Positions 9,223-18,962 of a stretch of DNA of 64,000 bases are shown here, piece after piece. The stretch is from Paenibacillus xylanexedens. Its GTDB lineage: Bacteria; Bacillota; Bacilli; Paenibacillales; Paenibacillaceae. A program made the position numbers and the translations under genes. Position 1 is the first letter of the stretch, and each line of letters opens with the position of its first letter. The notes beneath the pieces are model-generated. The model saw only the letters and a list, made by a program, of their open reading frames with translations, was not told the origin of the DNA and did no database searches. The stretch lies in the NCBI RefSeq assembly GCF_007676705.1, contig NZ_VEBF01000002.1:1612001-1676000 (forward strand). Direction: 5' to 3'.

Positions 9223-10473
9223 ATGCTGAAGCGAAGTTACTACGGTTTATTGGCTACTGTTACTCTTAGTTCTCTCGGTGATGTGTTTGGTCTTTTGGCC
9301 ATGGAATGGCTTGTTTATGAATTAACTGCCTCTAAGCTAGCCATGGGTGCTATGGCACTAAGCTTCAGCATTCCTGAAGTAGCCTTCCGCCTACTTGGAT
9401 CACCGCTGTCCGACCGACTGCATCGTGGACAGTTCATGGCCGGACTGGCTGCAGTACGACTGTTGGCTCTTTTGTTGCCACTGAGTATGGGTATCGCGGG
9501 CCAATTACAGCTTTGGCACCTATTTCTCGCCGCAGCACTCAGCGGAGCCTGCTCCGCCCTCTTCATGCCAACGGCCATAGCTGTTGTACCAGGCGTAGCT
9601 GGCAAACATAAACTACTGCGGGCATTCGCAGTGATTGATGGTTGTCGAAATGCCGCTGCTTTGCTGGGACCTGCCTTTGCCGGAGCTCTAACGGCTGCAT
9701 CCGGAACGTTACCAACACTTGGAATAAATGCTATTTGTTACATTGCAGCCATCGCCGCACTGCTCTATCTGCCCACAATGCAGAAACCAGTAGCACAAAC
9801 ATCTTTTTCTCTTAAAGCTTATATCCGAGATATTGGAGAGGGCTTCTCTTTTTATCGGCGATTCCCAGCCATGCTCTCGATTATGATAATGGTTTCGATC
9901 AGCAATATGTCCTCTGTAGCTATCTGGAGCATGATGATTCCTTTTGTCCGCGAAGTGCTGCACCGGGATGCCGCCGCCATGGGCACTCTGACCACGGCTT
10001 CGGCATTTGGCACACTAGCAGGACTAGCTATTATCTCGTGGATGGGTGAAATCAAGAGAAGACGCAAGGTCATGCTGTGCAGCTTAGCTGTGATTGGGCT
10101 TTTCAACGCTTTATTGGGACTATTTCCGAGTTACCCATTTGCACTTATTGCCTTATGTGCTGCAGGAGCAGCCGGACCTTTCTTCGGTTCTCTAAGCTCT
10201 TCGTTACATGGTACGCTTGTGCCCAGTGCTCTACAAGGCCGGGTTAATTCGATCCGATTCCTGATTGGTGGAGGATTACAGCCCGTAGGCGCTTTTGCAG
10301 GTGCAGCGGTTGCAGAAGTCTATGGCCTTCCCTTCCTCTTTCTGTCTTTAGGTCTTCTTCCTTTCATCTGTTCGATAGCTGCTTCATTTCTCCCGAACCT
10401 GAGAGATTTGAATGGCGATCTCGATACTCTACTACATAAGCCATCCAATAAAGTTCGTATTACAAGCAGTTAA
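9223..10473 (+). CDS. MFS transporter
   Basis: A 416-aa, 12-segment major facilitator of the MFS_3-like (EntS-type) branch, with RLLGSPLSDRLHRGQFM in the loop after helix 2. Such proteins often export siderophores, macrolides or peptides; the substrate here is not known. The ATG at 9223 has a strong ACGGAGGAACC site; a TTG that overlaps the preceding gene end at 9163 has none. It forms an operon with the upstream ArsR-type regulator and ends at a terminator 8 nt downstream. Confidence 0.88.
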   Translation: MLKRSYYGLLATVTLSSLGDVFGLLAMEWLVYELTASKLAMGAMALSFSIPEVAFRLLGSPLSDRLHRGQFMAGLAAVRLLALLLPLSMGIAGQLQLWHLFLAAALSGACSALFMPTAIAVVPGVAGKHKLLRAFAVIDGCRNAAALLGPAFAGALTAASGTLPTLGINAICYIAAIAALLYLPTMQKPVAQTSFSLKAYIRDIGEGFSFYRRFPAMLSIMIMVSISNMSSVAIWSMMIPFVREVLHRDAAAMGTLTTASAFGTLAGLAIISWMGEIKRRRKVMLCSLAVIGLFNALLGLFPSYPFALIALCAAGAAGPFFGSLSSSLHGTLVPSALQGRVNSIRFLIGGGLQPVGAFAGAAVAEVYGLPFLFLSLGLLPFICSIAASFLPNLRDLNGDLDTLLHKPSNKVRITSS

Positions 10474-10480
10474 TAACACT

Positions 10481-10516
10481 AAAAGCGCCGTCCTTTTTTA
10501 TAGGAACGACGCTTTT
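10481..10516 (+). terminator. Terminator
   Basis: Imperfect stem AAAAGCGCCGTCC against GGAACGACGCTTTT with a T-rich loop, directly after the MFS gene. The symmetric A and T runs let it work in both directions. Confidence 0.65.
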
Positions 10517-10715
10517 GACGTGTGACAACGATAGCAGTTTACCTCAAACATGCCAGAATACAACATCTGTCCCCCACTTCCCAAACATACGGGATCGGTA
10601 TCCTGACATAGGTAATCCGGAGATAAAAGCCAAATCTTCGCTTCTAAAGATTTTTCTATACTCTCCATTATCGTGTAAGTATGAAATCAACTTTACACTA
10701 CATATCGCGATCATA

Positions 10716-11159
10716 CTATTCCTTCAATTGAACTGACATAAACACATCGACCTCATCTTCAGTGTCCAGGATAAACCCAAACCGTTCATACAATCGGCGA
10801 GCAGGACTTCCCTGCAACACATTTAAAATAACCCGTTTCCCCTGAACTTCATCCTGTTCCAGCAGCAATTTCAGTACCTGAGTTCCTATTTTCTGGCCAT
10901 GATAATCGGGATGTATGTAGAAATGTTCCAATAGAAATGCCTCAGACTTGGGCTTCAAGGCGACACAACCTACCATTGAACCCTCCACTTCAATAATATG
11001 GGTGTGGGCAGGGTCGAATGTATTCCGGAAACGTTCACGTACCTTCACATCATCGTACCTTCCCAGTCTGGTTAAATCATCGTATAATACCAACGCTCGC
11101 AAATCGGCCAGTTGCTCTTGGTCTGTCTGTACGGCTTGACGCATCGTTATTTGGTTCAT
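10716..11159 (-). CDS. GNAT N-acetyltransferase
   Basis: The 148-aa protein is a single GNAT domain: acetyl-CoA motif A reads FYIHPDYHGQKIGTQVLKLLL and motif B is ARRLYERFGF. It transfers an acetyl group from acetyl-CoA to an unknown amine. The ATG at 11159 is preferred because AAAGGA lies 8-9 nt upstream; the earlier ATG overlaps that site. It stands alone, with no promoter or partner that hints at substrate. Confidence 0.85.
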   Translation of the reverse strand: MNQITMRQAVQTDQEQLADLRALVLYDDLTRLGRYDDVKVRERFRNTFDPAHTHIIEVEGSMVGCVALKPKSEAFLLEHFYIHPDYHGQKIGTQVLKLLLEQDEVQGKRVILNVLQGSPARRLYERFGFILDTEDEVDVFMSVQLKE

Positions 11160-11321
11160 TGGTTGGATTCCTTTCATTTTGAGACACGTTAAATTTAAAT
11201 TTGGAATGTCTTATCGCACGATAGGGATAGGACACTAAAAATCATACCTTTGGCAGCTCACTTGAGCAACATCGAATTTTAGAACGTACTATATTTTCAA
11301 ACTACTTAACTCTTCAAAAAA

Positions 11322-11394
11322 ATAAAAAAGCCCAAAAAGGACAGTGCGTCGTTGGCTTATACCAATAAGCGAACCCGCGGCCGTCCCTTCTGGG
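11322..11394 (-). terminator. Structured terminator of the fructan operon
   Basis: Read on the minus strand, CCCAGAAGGGAC pairs imperfectly with GTCCTTTTTGGG and is followed by CTTTTTTATTTTTTT. Between the arms is an inner hairpin GCTTAT/ATAAGC and a GC-rich bulge. It ends the five-gene operon after the fructokinase. Confidence 0.7.
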
Positions 11395-11414
11395 ATGTAT
11401 ATTATTTTAGAGAA

Positions 11415-12314
11415 CTACGAAGCATGTGAAGCTTGAGCCGCTTGTTGCAATGCTTCCAGACCCAAAGCGAGTGCACCACACAGGCCTGCATGCTGGCCCA
11501 ATCCGGGTTGGACAATATATTGATCGATATGTTGCGTAATTGAAGCTGCATTCACATAACCATTGAGATTCCGTACTACCTGTTCCCGGATCATAGGAAA
11601 CAGATGATCTTGCTGCATCACACCACCGCCCAAGATGATCTTCTGCGGCGAATGAATCAGAATGGCAGTTGTAATCGACTCCGCAATGTAAAAGGATTCA
11701 ATCTCCCACGCCAGATGGTCTGCCGGCAGTTCACTGCCAGGGCTCTGCCACCGTGCTTCTATGGCTGGTCCTGCAGCCATCCCCTCCAGGCAATCACCAT
11801 GGTACGGGCATAATCCGGCAAAGTGATCATCCGGATGGCGTCTTGTGCGAATATGTCCACCCTCGGGATGCAACAATCCGTGTACTCGTTGGCCCCCTGC
11901 CACGAGTCCAACACCAACGCCTGTGCCAATCGTGTAATATACACAGTTGTCCAGTCCTTGCGCTGCTCCCCACGTCACTTCACCGAGCGCAGCAGCATTC
12001 ACATCCGTATCCCATCCAAAGGGAACCGGAAATTCATGCTTCAAAGTTCCAATCACATTACAGTTTTCCCACCCAGGCTTAGGCGTGGTCGTAATATACC
12101 CATAAGTGGGACTATCCGGTTGCAGATCAATCGGACCAAAAGAGCCTATCCCGATTGCTTCCACACCTTTATCCTTGAAATAGTCGATCACCTTGGAAAG
12201 TGTTGTCTCAGGATGCTCTGTTGGAAAACTGATCCGATCTTCAATCTGTCCATGCTCATTACCTACACCACATACAAACTTCGTTCCCCCTGCTTCAATG
12301 GCTCCAATACGCAT
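11415..12314 (-). CDS. ROK-family fructokinase
   Basis: The 300-aa product is a ROK sugar kinase of the fructokinase branch. Visible are the ATP loop AIEAGGTKF at the N-terminus, FGWDTDVNAAALGE with the catalytic Asp, the ROK signature YYTIGTGVGVGLVAGG, the zinc motif with His and Cys (HPEGGH...CPYHGDCLEG), and ILGGGVM. It phosphorylates fructose released by the GH32 enzyme encoded 22 nt upstream, feeding glycolysis. The start at 12314 follows GGAAGGAGTG; a longer frame would overlap the GH32 gene end. It is the last gene of the operon. Confidence 0.93.
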   Translation of the reverse strand: MRIGAIEAGGTKFVCGVGNEHGQIEDRISFPTEHPETTLSKVIDYFKDKGVEAIGIGSFGPIDLQPDSPTYGYITTTPKPGWENCNVIGTLKHEFPVPFGWDTDVNAAALGEVTWGAAQGLDNCVYYTIGTGVGVGLVAGGQRVHGLLHPEGGHIRTRRHPDDHFAGLCPYHGDCLEGMAAGPAIEARWQSPGSELPADHLAWEIESFYIAESITTAILIHSPQKIILGGGVMQQDHLFPMIREQVVRNLNGYVNAASITQHIDQYIVQPGLGQHAGLCGALALGLEALQQAAQASHAS

Positions 12315-12336
12315 CGTTCTGCACTCCTTCCCTTCA

Positions 12337-13815
12337 TTACAATTGACCTTTAGCATTGGTCGGTGATATTTCATAGATATGAAGTGAAGAGAATGCCAGA
12401 TCGGTATTTTCAGCATGAACAGAGATGCCTTGGCAATCCGCATCCGGATAGATCAGATCCGTAATAACCGCCTGACCATCATTTGCGAATACCTCCACAG
12501 ATGAATGATCTACGAAGATACGCAACCGTTGATTCCCATTCACCTCTTTTAACTCAGCTGTATGACGACTCAGGAAAAGTTCATGAAAATGGCCGATGCC
12601 TGATCGACTACGATCAACATATACCTCACTTCGGGTCGAGTCTACGCCAACGACCGTCTCGTGATCTGCGCCGCTTCTTAGCGCAAAATGGAACGACTGA
12701 TCCTGAGCCCACTCTGCATGGATCTCATAGCTCACTAGTTGCAAAGCGTTCAACTGCTCACTCACTTGCTGAATCGAAGCATCCTGTAGGGACAATATCG
12801 GCGTACGGGCTTGCTCAAGTTCACGTGCAGGACGTTGAATCAGTATAACTTCTCCCGCTCTTGTCTCCAGTGTCAACTCCCGGGCAATCGTCATTGCTCC
12901 ACGGTAATTATTGGTTGGCGTCTGGTTGGCATACATCCAGTTGCTCATCCAGCCGATAATGAGGCGTCTTCCATCTTCCTCAGGAACGTCAGACCAACTA
13001 ACTCCTGCGTAGTTATCCCGACCATGATCAATCCAGCGAACCGTATGGGATGCCTCGTCTGGGACAAATGTAGTTCCATCAAAATCTCCGGTAAAATATT
13101 GTGTTCTGGAGCCTTCAATAAAAGCAGGATCTGCACCGATGCTAACGAGCATCACCCATTTCTCCTGCCCTGAATCTCCATCCACTGCAAGGGGGAACAG
13201 GTCGGGGCATTCCCACACGCCATCGTGTGAACCAATCCCGGCGCCGAATTCACTACCTAGCGTCCAATCCTTCAGATTGGGAGAACGATACAGACATACC
13301 GTCTGACCACAAGCGATAATCATAATCCACTCCTTGGATTGCTCATGCCAGAACACTTTGGGATCACGGAAATCAACAAAGGACTCATGCTTTAATACCG
13401 GATTACCCTCGTACTTAGTCCAAGTTCTGCCGCTGTCTTTGCTATACGCCAGACTCTGGGTTTGTATGGCATTATGGTTTTTAACTTCAAGATGATGGGT
13501 GAAAATAGCAACCAATCCTGGCTCACCCTCAAAGAATCCGGTCGTATTATTCCAATCCACTACGGCGCTTCCCGAGAATATAGTGCCATTCTCATCGGGG
13601 AGTAAGGCTATCGGAAGTTCCTCCCAGGAGATCAGGTCCCTGCTCACTGCATGGCCCCAATGCATGGGGCCCCATGTGGTTCCATGTGGATGATGCTGAT
13701 AGAACAAGTGATACTCCCCATTGAAAAACACCATGCCGTTCGGGTCGTTCATCCACTTCTCTTTCGGTGAAAAATGGTATTCATTTCTGTAATCTTGTTT
13801 AAGAATTGTCGACAT
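12337..13815 (-). CDS. GH32 beta-fructofuranosidase (fructan or sucrose-type hydrolase)
   Basis: This 492-aa enzyme has a five-bladed propeller plus C-terminal beta-sandwich. The three GH32 carboxylates are present: nucleophile Asp24 in WMNDPNG, Asp151 in FRDP, acid/base Glu202 in WECPD. The sequence is closer in feel to levanase/exo-inulinase than to sucrose-6-phosphate hydrolase, yet it lacks any signal peptide, so it should act in the cytoplasm on imported fructo-oligosaccharides or sucrose. It lies between the binding protein gene (25 nt) and the fructokinase gene (22 nt). The start follows GGAGGAGAAACCATA. Confidence 0.93.
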   Translation of the reverse strand: MSTILKQDYRNEYHFSPKEKWMNDPNGMVFFNGEYHLFYQHHPHGTTWGPMHWGHAVSRDLISWEELPIALLPDENGTIFSGSAVVDWNNTTGFFEGEPGLVAIFTHHLEVKNHNAIQTQSLAYSKDSGRTWTKYEGNPVLKHESFVDFRDPKVFWHEQSKEWIMIIACGQTVCLYRSPNLKDWTLGSEFGAGIGSHDGVWECPDLFPLAVDGDSGQEKWVMLVSIGADPAFIEGSRTQYFTGDFDGTTFVPDEASHTVRWIDHGRDNYAGVSWSDVPEEDGRRLIIGWMSNWMYANQTPTNNYRGAMTIARELTLETRAGEVILIQRPARELEQARTPILSLQDASIQQVSEQLNALQLVSYEIHAEWAQDQSFHFALRSGADHETVVGVDSTRSEVYVDRSRSGIGHFHELFLSRHTAELKEVNGNQRLRIFVDHSSVEVFANDGQAVITDLIYPDADCQGISVHAENTDLAFSSLHIYEISPTNAKGQL

Positions 13816-13840
13816 TATGGTTTCTCCTCCGTACTTTTCT

Positions 13841-15448
13841 TTATTTGTTATTACGGTCATATCCCGCTTGTTTAATCTGTAGCCATTCTTGCAGCCCAAG
13901 GCGATCCAGCTCTTTCAAGTAAGCATCCCATTCCTGATCTATTTTCCCGTTCTGATACCATTCTGTACGCAGACGTAACACGTAGGCGAAGAGATCGGTC
14001 TGAATCGTGGACAATCGATCCAGTTCATCAATGGAGAAGAACACACTTGGATATACGTTCTCCGCTTTCATATGCGGAACCATAACCTTGTCGAGAAGTT
14101 CCATCCGCCAAGCCGCATCTTCCGGTTTGGTTGTGTATTTGTCATAATAACTGTCGAGAATGGCCAATGGTCCTGCGATACTGGTTTTTTGTCTAAGTTC
14201 CACAGGTGCAGAGCCTTCCAGTGGAAGATGCTTCAGCATCCCTTTGGCTTCATCGAATTCAAAAATATTTTGCTGACTCTCATCTCCATAGGTACCCCAG
14301 TTGTTTTGTACGGATTGGAGCGGATCGTACAATTGGTCTACCCACTTGGCTGTGGATTCCAGGTTTTTATTGCTGCTGGTAATGACCATGCGACCACGAT
14401 CAAGTCCTATTCCGTTTGTTCTTGTGACATTGACCTCTCCGTTAGGCCCGGCAACCGGAGGCAGAACATCATACGTATCATTCATGCCTGTAATGTTAGC
14501 CTTATCCCAGGTGAAGTACATGCCGTACTTATTATCCTTGCCTTTCGCCAGGTACGTGTTCCAATCCTGCTGGTACGATTCGACATCCACGAGACCTTCC
14601 TGAACCAACTCATGAATGTATTTAACCGCTTCCTTGTAGCCTTCATCAGCTGCCGTGAAGACCACTTTCCCATCATTGGTTACCACGGTATGATCCCAGT
14701 TCTCCCCGAGTCCAAATGCCGCAAAAAGAAATGTCAGATCTTCTCCGCCCGGCTTGTTAATGAAAGAAAGCGGAATTTCGTCAGCCTTGCCATTACCGTT
14801 CGGGTCTTGAGTTTTGAACGCGATCAGTACTTCTTTTAATTCCTCGGTTGTCTTCGGCATCTCCAGCCCGAGCTTGTTCAGCCATTCCACATTAATCCAT
14901 GGCAAGTTATCCACCGACTGAATGCGTTGTTTGCCACTGCCGAGTTCTTCAATCCACGGGAATGAATATATATGTCCGTCTGGAGCCGTGATCATACTCT
15001 TGTATTCGGGAGCTTCCTCCAGTACTTTTTGCAGATTCGGCATGTACTGTTCAATCATGTCTTCGAGCGGAATAATCGCCCCATCCTTCGCCAGTTTCAG
15101 AAGATCATAATCCCCGTAACCTGCATCAAAAATGGCATCCGGTAAATCACCGCTAGCTACCGCCAGATTTCTTTTTTCCGCAAACACATCACTCGTATAG
15201 TTCTTCCAGTTGATATGCACATTGGTTTTCTCTTCGAGCCGCTTGTTGATCAGCTTGTCGTTCGGATCAGCAGGAGCCAGAGGGGAACTCTGTGTGATAA
15301 AATTCAATGTCACTTTACCATCAGGTGATTGCGCTTCACTTGCTGCTCCGCCTCCACCCCCTCCACAAGCAGTTAGAAGGAGCACCGCAGACAGCATGGA
15401 AATGGACGCCGTTGTAACGGCTTTTCTGGACTTATTCACTTTTTTCAT
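13841..15448 (-). CDS. LplA-type sugar-binding lipoprotein of an ABC importer
   Basis: A 535-aa family-1 solute-binding protein of the large LplA type. It begins with a positively charged signal sequence and a lipobox LLLTAC followed by a glycine run, so Cys is lipidated and the protein sits on the outer face of the membrane. The FxxxYTSDVFAEKRNLAVASGDLPDAIF block is typical of this group. It captures the oligosaccharide for the two permeases encoded upstream. Start at 15448: GGAGG lies 8 nt before it. No ATPase gene is present; such importers share a common MsmX-like ATPase (established for the family). Confidence 0.92.
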   Translation of the reverse strand: MKKVNKSRKAVTTASISMLSAVLLLTACGGGGGGAASEAQSPDGKVTLNFITQSSPLAPADPNDKLINKRLEEKTNVHINWKNYTSDVFAEKRNLAVASGDLPDAIFDAGYGDYDLLKLAKDGAIIPLEDMIEQYMPNLQKVLEEAPEYKSMITAPDGHIYSFPWIEELGSGKQRIQSVDNLPWINVEWLNKLGLEMPKTTEELKEVLIAFKTQDPNGNGKADEIPLSFINKPGGEDLTFLFAAFGLGENWDHTVVTNDGKVVFTAADEGYKEAVKYIHELVQEGLVDVESYQQDWNTYLAKGKDNKYGMYFTWDKANITGMNDTYDVLPPVAGPNGEVNVTRTNGIGLDRGRMVITSSNKNLESTAKWVDQLYDPLQSVQNNWGTYGDESQQNIFEFDEAKGMLKHLPLEGSAPVELRQKTSIAGPLAILDSYYDKYTTKPEDAAWRMELLDKVMVPHMKAENVYPSVFFSIDELDRLSTIQTDLFAYVLRLRTEWYQNGKIDQEWDAYLKELDRLGLQEWLQIKQAGYDRNNK

Positions 15449-15504
15449 AATCATGACCTCCATGAGTTGGATTGGACCGAACTTGCTGTATCGCAGGCTG
15501 TTCA

Positions 15505-16386
15505 CTATTTGAGGGAACCGACCATGACACCTTTTTCGAAATACTTCTGGAAGAACGGGTACATAATGATGAGTGGCAGACTCGAAATGACAATCGCTGA
15601 GTATTTAATCATCTCGGAGAGCCGTTTCAGTTCTGCCATCGCAAGCTGATCACTGATCATGCCTGGTGCAGCCTGATTCTGAATCAGAATGGAACGCAGA
15701 ACGAGCTGTAACGGATGCAGGTTTGGATTATCGAGATAGATCATTGCATCAAAATAGGAATTCCATTGCCCAACGAAAGCATAGAGTGCGAGTACAAAAA
15801 TGATCGGTTTCGACAACGGAATGACGATCTGGAAGAAAATCTTCATCTCGGAGGCGCCATCCACATTTGCAGCTTCTTTCAGTTCCCGAGGGACTCCTTT
15901 GAAAAAGGTTCTGGAGAGAATAATGTTCCAGACGTTGACGGCTCCAGGAATGATGATCGCCCACACCGTATCCAACATGCCGAGATTACGTATGAGTAGA
16001 TACGTAGGGATTAATCCCCCGCCGAAGAACATCGTAATGATAAAGATAATCATGAAAAATCCGCGTCCCGCTAGCCTATCATCTGACAATGCATAGCCTG
16101 CAAATATGGAAACGGTCACGGTGATCAGTGCAAAGGAAACCGAGTACAATACCGCATTCGCAAAACCTCGGATCATGGCTGGATTGGATAATATCATCTG
16201 ATAACCATCCAGACTCCAGTCGGATACATTGAAGGATAGTCCACGGTTCAATAGCACTGTGGGGTCCATGAATGAGGCGATAACAATGTAAATCAAGGGA
16301 ACAACGACAACCAGTACAGCGCAGGTGAGAAAGATGGCATTGAGTGTGAGAATCAATCGATCCATCCCCGTATGTTTAACAACCAT
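15505..16386 (-). CDS. ABC sugar permease (LplC/YtcP type)
   Basis: The 293-aa MalG-like permease has six predicted membrane segments and the EAA loop EAANVDGASEMKIFFQIVIPLSKP (quoted from conserved EAA..G..P spacing), where the ATPase docks. It ends with the FEKGVMVGSLKG-like tail (here FEKGVMVGSLK) characteristic of LplC/YtcP proteins. Start 16386 has GAAAGGAG 8 nt upstream. It follows the LplB-type permease by 16 nt and forms the heterodimeric channel with it. Confidence 0.93.
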   Translation of the reverse strand: MVVKHTGMDRLILTLNAIFLTCAVLVVVVPLIYIVIASFMDPTVLLNRGLSFNVSDWSLDGYQMILSNPAMIRGFANAVLYSVSFALITVTVSIFAGYALSDDRLAGRGFFMIIFIITMFFGGGLIPTYLLIRNLGMLDTVWAIIIPGAVNVWNIILSRTFFKGVPRELKEAANVDGASEMKIFFQIVIPLSKPIIFVLALYAFVGQWNSYFDAMIYLDNPNLHPLQLVLRSILIQNQAAPGMISDQLAMAELKRLSEMIKYSAIVISSLPLIIMYPFFQKYFEKGVMVGSLK

Positions 16387-16402
16387 GGGTAATACTCCTT
16401 TC

Positions 16403-17371
16403 CTAGTAGAGGCCTTCGCCTTCATTCAATTTCTTCACGATCAGATTCACCGTCACCAGCAGAATCACATTGATAACCGAGTTGAACAATCCGACTGCCG
16501 CTGAATAAGCGTAATCTCCCGATTGCAGTCCCACCTTGTAAACATACGTGGCAATGATCTCAGAGGATGGCAGATTCATGGATGTCTGCATCAGATAGGC
16601 CTTCTCAAATCCAATGGACATAATGCCACCAGCTGCCAGGATAAAGACGATAGCCATAATCGGACGAATGGTTGGAAGGTCGATGTGCCGAATACGTTGA
16701 AGGAGGTTCGCTCCATCCAGATTGGCCGCATTGTGAAGCTCTGGATCAACATTGGCCAACGCCGCGACGTATATGATGGAAGCCCAACCCGCTCCGGTCC
16801 AGATATCGGACAAAATGTAGATCCAGCGGAAATATTCCGGTTCAGACATGAACATGATCGGCTGACCTGTAATCCATGTGGCTAATTGATTAATTGGCCC
16901 TGTCGGTGAGAGGAAGATGAACAGCATTCCCACAACGACAACAACGGATATGAAGTTGGGTGCGTACAGAAACAATTGAATATTTTTCTTGACGCCAGCT
17001 TTACGTACCTGATTCAGCATCAGTGCCAATATAATGGGCACCGGGAAACTGAATATCAATCCCAAAAAGCTGAGTTTAAGCGTATTCATTAAAATGATAT
17101 CGAAATTGGGTGAAGCTATAAATTTCTCAAAATGCTTCAGACCTACCCAATCACTGCCCATGATGCCTTTGATCGGACTGAAATCCTTAAATGCAATGAT
17201 GGCTCCGTACATTGGGATGTACTTGAAGATAAGAGTCAAGATCAAGGCTGGTGCAAGCAACATATATAAAAAGTAATTTTTTTTGAGCTGCTGCAACTTA
17301 TGACCGCTGGTCGTCCTCACTTTCAGTACCCTTCCTCTGCCCTTTTTGCTGTCTGCTATGTTATCCAACAT
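16403..17371 (-). CDS. ABC sugar permease (LplB type)
   Basis: The 322-aa MalF-like permease carries the LplB hallmark KYIPMYGAIIAFKDF after the first membrane segment and the EAA-type loop around NAANLDGANLLQRIRHIDLP. It is the first gene of the fructan operon, preceded by GGGGGT and a 437-bp regulatory spacer shared with the LacI gene. Partner of the LplC-type permease 16 nt downstream. Confidence 0.93.
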   Translation of the reverse strand: MLDNIADSKKGRGRVLKVRTTSGHKLQQLKKNYFLYMLLAPALILTLIFKYIPMYGAIIAFKDFSPIKGIMGSDWVGLKHFEKFIASPNFDIILMNTLKLSFLGLIFSFPVPIILALMLNQVRKAGVKKNIQLFLYAPNFISVVVVVGMLFIFLSPTGPINQLATWITGQPIMFMSEPEYFRWIYILSDIWTGAGWASIIYVAALANVDPELHNAANLDGANLLQRIRHIDLPTIRPIMAIVFILAAGGIMSIGFEKAYLMQTSMNLPSSEIIATYVYKVGLQSGDYAYSAAVGLFNSVINVILLVTVNLIVKKLNEGEGLY

Positions 17372-17808
17372 GCTACCCCCGTTTCATTCTTGAAGTTGAC
17401 AATTGTTTTCAGTAAGGGCTTTCATTTTTTTTACAATTGCCTATTTAATAATTTACAATTTATCAGGTTTCAAAGGATTTAGTCAATACGTTTTGTAAAA
17501 ATAATTTGTGCATTTGAAATATATTTCTGTGCATCAATGTGACTACACATTACTGAAGTTGCATATAGACAGTATTGATTTTATAAATTAAACCCAGGAA
17601 TTCCCACGTTATCACCGTAATTGGTCTATCATTATTACTAATGAGAAAAGAACCTTATGAATAAAACCAAAAAACAGGGTACTTATTCCAGAATGTAAAC
17701 AGAATTGTGCATTTGTAAAATTAAGATTGCTATTTCTCCCGTTCTATTATACATTTGACGTAGAGAAGAATATGGATGACTATTGATTAATTAGAGGTGA
17801 GGTATTAG
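17372..17808. promoter_or_regulatory. Divergent regulatory region of the fructan operon and its LacI gene
   Basis: No gene is present. An exact 11-nt repeat TTGTGCATTTG occurs at 17506-17516 and 17705-17715, and a third relative CTGTGCATCA lies at 17527-17536. The 199-nt distance would suit DNA looping by a LacI-type tetramer or dimer pair. On the minus strand TTGAAA, a 17-nt spacer and TATTAA (about 17446-17474) is a possible operon promoter; on the plus strand TATTAT near 17746 is a possible regulator -10. Operator assignment is inference. Confidence 0.45.
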
Positions 17809-18885
17809 ATGGCAAAGGAAAAAGTCACGATACAAGACATCGCTGATGCTTTGGGGATCTCCAGGAATACGGCTTCCAAAGCATTGAACGATAGCGGAAA
17901 CATTCCGGATGAGACTAGAAACCGTGTAATTAAAAAAGCAATTGAACTTAAATATAAACAATTCGCCTATATGGAAAATGAGCATGTTCTAACCAAGGCT
18001 CCAAGCAATATTGCCTTGTTAACTGAAAACTTGCCTAGTACATCTCACTTTGGATCATTGCTGATTAGTGGGTTGGAGAAAAGAATTAGTGCGGAGGGAT
18101 ACAATCTCTCGATTCATATCGTACGTGAAGACGATCAAGATGCGCTTACACTGCCCAATAATTTTGATATTGCCAAAGTCGACGGTATCATTTGCATTGA
18201 ATTATTTGATCTGGAATACACTCGGCTTATTACTGATCTCGGCATCCCAACGATCTTTATCGACTGCGCTTCCAACATATGTTATCCCGAATTCCAAGCA
18301 GATTTGTTACTTATGGAGAATGAACATAGCATCTACCAGTTAACCAAAAAGTTAATTGAGAGCGGCTACACAAGTATCGGATTTGCGGGAGATTACAATC
18401 ATTGCAAGAGCTTTAATGAGCGATGGACTGGATATCACCGTGCTATGCTGGAAGCGGGCTTGCAGATCGACCTGTCCCATTGCATCGTAGATAATGATCG
18501 CTTGTTCTTCTCCAAGCCAGGATGGTTGAACCAGCGAGTGGCAGAGATGACATCCTTACCTTCCGCTTACGTATGTGCTAATGATTTTATTGCGGTCGAT
18601 CTGATGCGGGCTTTGAAAGCCAGAAATGTCGCTGTTCCACAGGATGTTGCGATATGCGGATTCGATAACGCACCCCAATCGCGAATTATTGAACCACCGC
18701 TAACGACGGTTCATATTTACAGCAATGAAATGGGCATTAAGGCTGCAGAGATGCTATTATCCCGAATTAAAAACCCGACACAGCCCTATCAGGTCTCGCA
18801 TATAGTGACCAAACCCATCATCAGAGAGTCCACGCCAGCAATCATGGCCGCTAATTCTCAGATGATTCATAGTTCTGTAAAATAA
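17809..18885 (+). CDS. LacI-family transcriptional regulator
   Basis: The 358-aa protein starts with a LacI helix-turn-helix (VTIQDIADALGISRNTASKALN, residues 6-27) and hinge, then a type-1 periplasmic-binding-like sensor domain with the late motif DVAICGFDNA. LacI members bind a sugar and release the operator. Transcribed divergently from the fructan operon, which it most likely controls. Ribosome site GAGGTGAGG lies just before the ATG. Confidence 0.92.
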   Translation: MAKEKVTIQDIADALGISRNTASKALNDSGNIPDETRNRVIKKAIELKYKQFAYMENEHVLTKAPSNIALLTENLPSTSHFGSLLISGLEKRISAEGYNLSIHIVREDDQDALTLPNNFDIAKVDGIICIELFDLEYTRLITDLGIPTIFIDCASNICYPEFQADLLLMENEHSIYQLTKKLIESGYTSIGFAGDYNHCKSFNERWTGYHRAMLEAGLQIDLSHCIVDNDRLFFSKPGWLNQRVAEMTSLPSAYVCANDFIAVDLMRALKARNVAVPQDVAICGFDNAPQSRIIEPPLTTVHIYSNEMGIKAAEMLLSRIKNPTQPYQVSHIVTKPIIRESTPAIMAANSQMIHSSVK

Positions 18886-18935
18886 AAAAACCGTATGTCT
18901 CACGAGTGACAGCTCGTGAAGCATACGGTTATTTC
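18885..18935. terminator. Bidirectional terminator
   Basis: Stem AACCGTATG/CATACGGTT with an inner CACGAG/CTCGTG stem. The minus side has an unbroken T-run (TTTTTTTATTTT), so it also ends the small ORF/PNP transcript coming from the other direction. Confidence 0.85.
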
Positions 18936-18962
18936 AGTTTTCGACTGGCTTGTATGGAAATT

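Noticed and set aside
14072..14839. Long open plus-strand frame opposite the sugar-binding lipoprotein gene
   Set aside because: The minus-strand gene has a lipobox, operon context and family motifs; the plus frame has none.
17411..17424. cre-like AGTAAGGGCTTTCA before the fructan operon
   Set aside because: The essential central CG is missing and three positions deviate, so I do not call it a CcpA site.
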